Shown here piece by piece: positions 8,130-9,609 of a DNA stretch of 9,609 nucleotides. Below the pieces are notes generated by a model. It worked only from the letters and a program-made list of their open reading frames with translations, did no database searches and was not told the origin of the DNA. The DNA comes from Gammaproteobacteria bacterium. GTDB lineage: Bacteria > Pseudomonadota > Gammaproteobacteria > Steroidobacterales > Steroidobacteraceae. Position numbers and translations under genes: made by a program. The stretch spans positions 1-9,609 of the forward strand of contig JAOUGR010000062.1 in NCBI GenBank assembly GCA_029857655.1, written 5' to 3'. Every line of letters starts with the position of its first letter. Positions within the stretch are counted from its first letter, which is position 1.

Positions 8130-9067
8130 GCGGCCAGCCTCTCGGCTGCGCGCAGCACTGCGCTGCGTGCGCGCGGATTGCGCCCGACTTCGTCGGCATC
8201 GGCGAAAACGGCGCGACCCACGAGCCTGAGCTTCGGCTCGGCGCCCGGTGGAAGCTGCGGCAGGCCGGCAAAAGCCGGATCCTCGCGCGAGGCGGCGCGC
8301 ATGAAGCGCTTGACGATGCGATCCTCGAGTGAATGAAAACTGATGACGACCAGCCTGCCGCCCGCTGCAAGCGCGGCGACCGCCTGCGGCAATGCGCACT
8401 CGATCTCATCGAGTTCGCCATTCACGTGGATCCGCAAGGCCTGGAAACTTCGGGTGGCCGGATGCAGACCGGGCTGTCGGCGCGGCACGGCCGCGGCGAT
8501 CACCGCGGCCAGGGCGCCGGTCGTCGTCAACGGCGCCTGCGCGCGCGCCGCGACGATGGCCCTCGCGATGCGCCGTGCATGGCGATCTTCGCCGTAGCGT
8601 GTGATCACCGTGGCGATCTCCCGCTCCGTCGCATGCGCGAGCCATTGAGCGACGGAATCACCGTGGCGCGGATCCATGCGCATGTCGAGCGGCCCATCGC
8701 GCAGGAAGCTGAAACCGCGCTGCGCGTCATCAAGCTGCGGCGAAGAGACGCCGAGGTCGAACAGGATGCCGTCCACCGAACCGTCCGGGACGAGCTGTGA
8801 AAGTTCGGAAAATCTTGCCTGCCTGAATCGCGCGCGCGGATCGGAGCCAAATTGACTGGCCGCCGCCACGCTGGCTTCCGGGTCTCGATCGATTGCAAGC
8901 AGGCTCCCCTTTTCCCCCAGCCGGCCGAGGATCTCGCCGGCGTGGCCACCACGACCGTAGGTCGCATCCACGTAGCGCCCGTCGGCGCGAATCGCGAGCG
9001 CATCGAGCGCGGCCTCCAGCAACACCGGTGCGTGTCGCCCGCCACCCGCGTCCGGCGCGCCGCTCAC
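8126..9067 (-). CDS. rsmH: RsmH (MraW), 16S rRNA m4C1402 N4-methyltransferase
   Basis: RsmH uses S-adenosylmethionine to methylate N4 of C1402 in 16S rRNA, in the decoding centre of the small ribosomal subunit. The 313 residues equal the E. coli length. Motifs in order are HAPVLLEAAL at 12-21, the SAM-binding DATYGRGGHAGEIL at 34-47, AIDRDPEA at 58-65, LFDLGVSSPQLDD at 102-114, GPLDMRMD at 125-132, HPATRSFQALRIHVN at 202-216, ISFHSLEDR at 242-250, and NPRARSAVLRAAER at 297-310. The start is a GTG at 9067, 10 bp after the mraZ stop. The bases before it show no good Shine-Dalgarno, so coupling to mraZ translation is plausible. The end overlaps ftsL by 4 bp. Confidence 0.98.
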   Translation of the reverse strand: MSGAPDAGGGRHAPVLLEAALDALAIRADGRYVDATYGRGGHAGEILGRLGEKGSLLAIDRDPEASVAAASQFGSDPRARFRQARFSELSQLVPDGSVDGILFDLGVSSPQLDDAQRGFSFLRDGPLDMRMDPRHGDSVAQWLAHATEREIATVITRYGEDRHARRIARAIVAARAQAPLTTTGALAAVIAAAVPRRQPGLHPATRSFQALRIHVNGELDEIECALPQAVAALAAGGRLVVISFHSLEDRIVKRFMRAASREDPAFAGLPQLPPGAEPKLRLVGRAVFADADEVGRNPRARSAVLRAAERLAA

Positions 9068-9077
9068 GGCGCACCGT

Positions 9078-9530
9078 TCACAACGAAAGTGATCCCAGTT
9101 CCGCCGGCAGCGAGACCGACGGTTCTTCGCCGTTCAGCCATTGATCACGACGCTCGTCCCAACGCAGCTCGTCCCACAATTCAAAGCGACTGCCCTGGCC
9201 GATCAGGATTGCGTTGCGATCGAGGTGCGCGAATTCGCGCAGCTTCGGCGGCAGCAGCACGCGTCCGTGTCCGTCGAGCTCGACATCCGTCGCGTGACCG
9301 ACCATCAACCGCTGCAGCCGCCGCGCGTGTTCATTCAGCGTCGGCAGCCGCATCAGCTTGCGTTCGATTTCTTCCCAGTCGGGCAGCGGGTAAATCAGCA
9401 GGCACTGATCGCGATCGATCGTCACGACCAGCCGTGATGCGGCGCGTTGCTGCAGTTCTTCGCGATACCGGGTCGGTATGACCATCCGGCCTTTCGCGTC
9501 GAGGGTGACTTTGGTTGCGCCACGAAACAC
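9078..9530 (-). CDS. mraZ: MraZ, AbrB-like transcriptional regulator of the dcw cluster
   Basis: MraZ is a ring-forming DNA-binding protein that represses its own dcw promoter in E. coli by binding TGGGN repeats. The 150-residue product (E. coli 152) has the family's two tandem SpoVT/AbrB-like half domains. The first has DAKGRMVIPTRYRE at 11-24 and the second DGHGRVLLPPKLRE at 86-99, each with the conserved DxxxR core. The start is placed at the GTG at 9530, because it gives the canonical family N-terminus (M/V)FRGAT. The frame is open a further 12 codons to a GTG at 9566, but those codons are built from the operator repeats and do not look like MraZ. No Shine-Dalgarno sits at a normal distance from 9530, so the exact start is less sure than the gene. 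Confidence 0.95.
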   Translation of the reverse strand: MFRGATKVTLDAKGRMVIPTRYREELQQRAASRLVVTIDRDQCLLIYPLPDWEEIERKLMRLPTLNEHARRLQRLMVGHATDVELDGHGRVLLPPKLREFAHLDRNAILIGQGSRFELWDELRWDERRDQWLNGEEPSVSLPAELGSLSL

Positions 9531-9541
9531 GGTTCTATAAC

Positions 9542-9554
9542 GGGACGAAGTCCC
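9542..9554 (-). other. Short perfect inverted repeat in the mraZ leader
   Basis: The minus strand reads GGGAC-TTC-GTCCC, a five-pair GC-rich stem with a three-base loop. Its first arm is part of the last MraZ box. It lies between a GGAGG sequence (9559-9563) and the mraZ GTG at 9530. It has no T-tract, so it is not a terminator. It may be a chance palindrome, or it may shape the leader RNA. Confidence 0.4.
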
Positions 9555-9586
9555 ATTTCCTCCCACTTTTTCCCACTTGCTGCCAC
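9551..9586 (-). promoter_or_regulatory. MraZ box array: four TGGGN-type direct repeats, 10-bp period
   Basis: Read on the minus strand, TGGCA, TGGGA, TGGGA and TGGGA start exactly 10 bp apart with 5-bp spacers (plus-strand blocks 9581-9585, 9571-9575, 9561-9565, 9551-9555). The first unit is degenerate; the two middle units share the longer core AAGTGGGA or AGTGGGA. E. coli MraZ binds TGGGN repeats with 5-nt spacers upstream of mraZ, so this array directly before mraZ is a predicted operator for autoregulation. The one-turn period puts all boxes on the same DNA face, as expected for an oligomeric ring. Confidence 0.85.
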
Positions 9587-9590
9587 TATA
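9585..9590 (-). promoter_or_regulatory. Possible -10 element of the dcw (mra) promoter
   Basis: The minus strand has TATAGT, one mismatch from the sigma-70 consensus TATAAT, ending just before and overlapping by one base the first MraZ box. A -35 hexamer at 17-bp spacing would fall almost wholly beyond the right edge, so it cannot be checked here. If it is real, transcription would start within the MraZ boxes, and bound MraZ would cover the start site. Confidence 0.4.
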
Positions 9591-9609
9591 GGGAGACCAA
9601 TGGGGTCGG

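Noticed and set aside
8130..8399. Upstream extension of the ftsL frame to 181 codons
   Set aside because: It overlaps the conserved C-terminal third of RsmH and reads as Arg-rich shadow; the ATG at 8129 gives a proper bitopic FtsL.
9534..9539. Second -10-like hexamer, TATAGA, just before the mraZ start
   Set aside because: The hexamer 17 bp upstream is GAGGAA, unlike TTGACA, and a start there would leave almost no leader.
9422..9556. 44-codon out-of-frame reading frame starting at an ATG in the last MraZ box, just after GGAGG
   Set aside because: The GGAGG is only 2 nt from this ATG, too close for good initiation, and the peptide is antagonistic to mraZ coding in another frame. Its ATG is part of the operator repeat, so it is probably incidental.
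9551..9580. G-rich purine tract on the minus strand as a possible G-quadruplex
   Set aside because: Only three GGG runs occur with suitable loops, and the regular 10-bp TGGGN pattern is better explained as MraZ boxes.

Overview
The window is a contiguous piece of the division and cell wall (dcw) cluster, read entirely on the minus strand. From right to left the order is mraZ, rsmH (mraW), ftsL, ftsI, murE, murF, mraY, murD and the first 281 codons of ftsW. This gene order, the DNPR motif of a meso-diaminopimelate-adding MurE, an FtsL resembling the E. coli protein, and a GC-rich sequence with strong third-position GC bias together suggest a Gram-negative proteobacterium. A gammaproteobacterium is most likely. 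I cannot place the genus from the sequence alone.

Layout. The right edge (about 9531-9609) holds the mraZ leader. It contains a putative -10 element and an array of four TGGGN-type MraZ boxes repeated every 10 bp, followed by a short hairpin. Eight complete genes and one truncated gene then follow with almost no intergenic DNA. The only gaps are 10 bp (mraZ to rsmH) and 9 bp (murF to mraY). Every other junction is a stop-start overlap: ATGA four times, TTGA once, TGATG once. No gene-free stretch exceeds about 80 bases, and I see no terminator, RNA gene, mobile element or CRISPR array.

How the genes work together. MraZ is the predicted autoregulator of the cluster. RsmH methylates 16S rRNA. 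MurE, MurF and MurD act in the cytoplasm to build UDP-MurNAc-pentapeptide, and MraY transfers it to undecaprenyl phosphate to give lipid I. FtsW polymerises the finished lipid II into glycan at the septum together with the transpeptidase FtsI, and FtsL belongs to the divisome subcomplex that activates that pair. The close coupling suggests one polycistronic mRNA with translational coupling from gene to gene. The cluster runs off the left edge inside ftsW, where murG, murC, ddl, ftsQ, ftsA and ftsZ would be expected.

This is a well-known, conserved region and I find no undescribed system in it. The most informative local details are the regular four-unit MraZ box array, the non-ATG starts of mraZ, rsmH and murF, and the lack of a conventional ribosome binding site at the conserved mraZ start.
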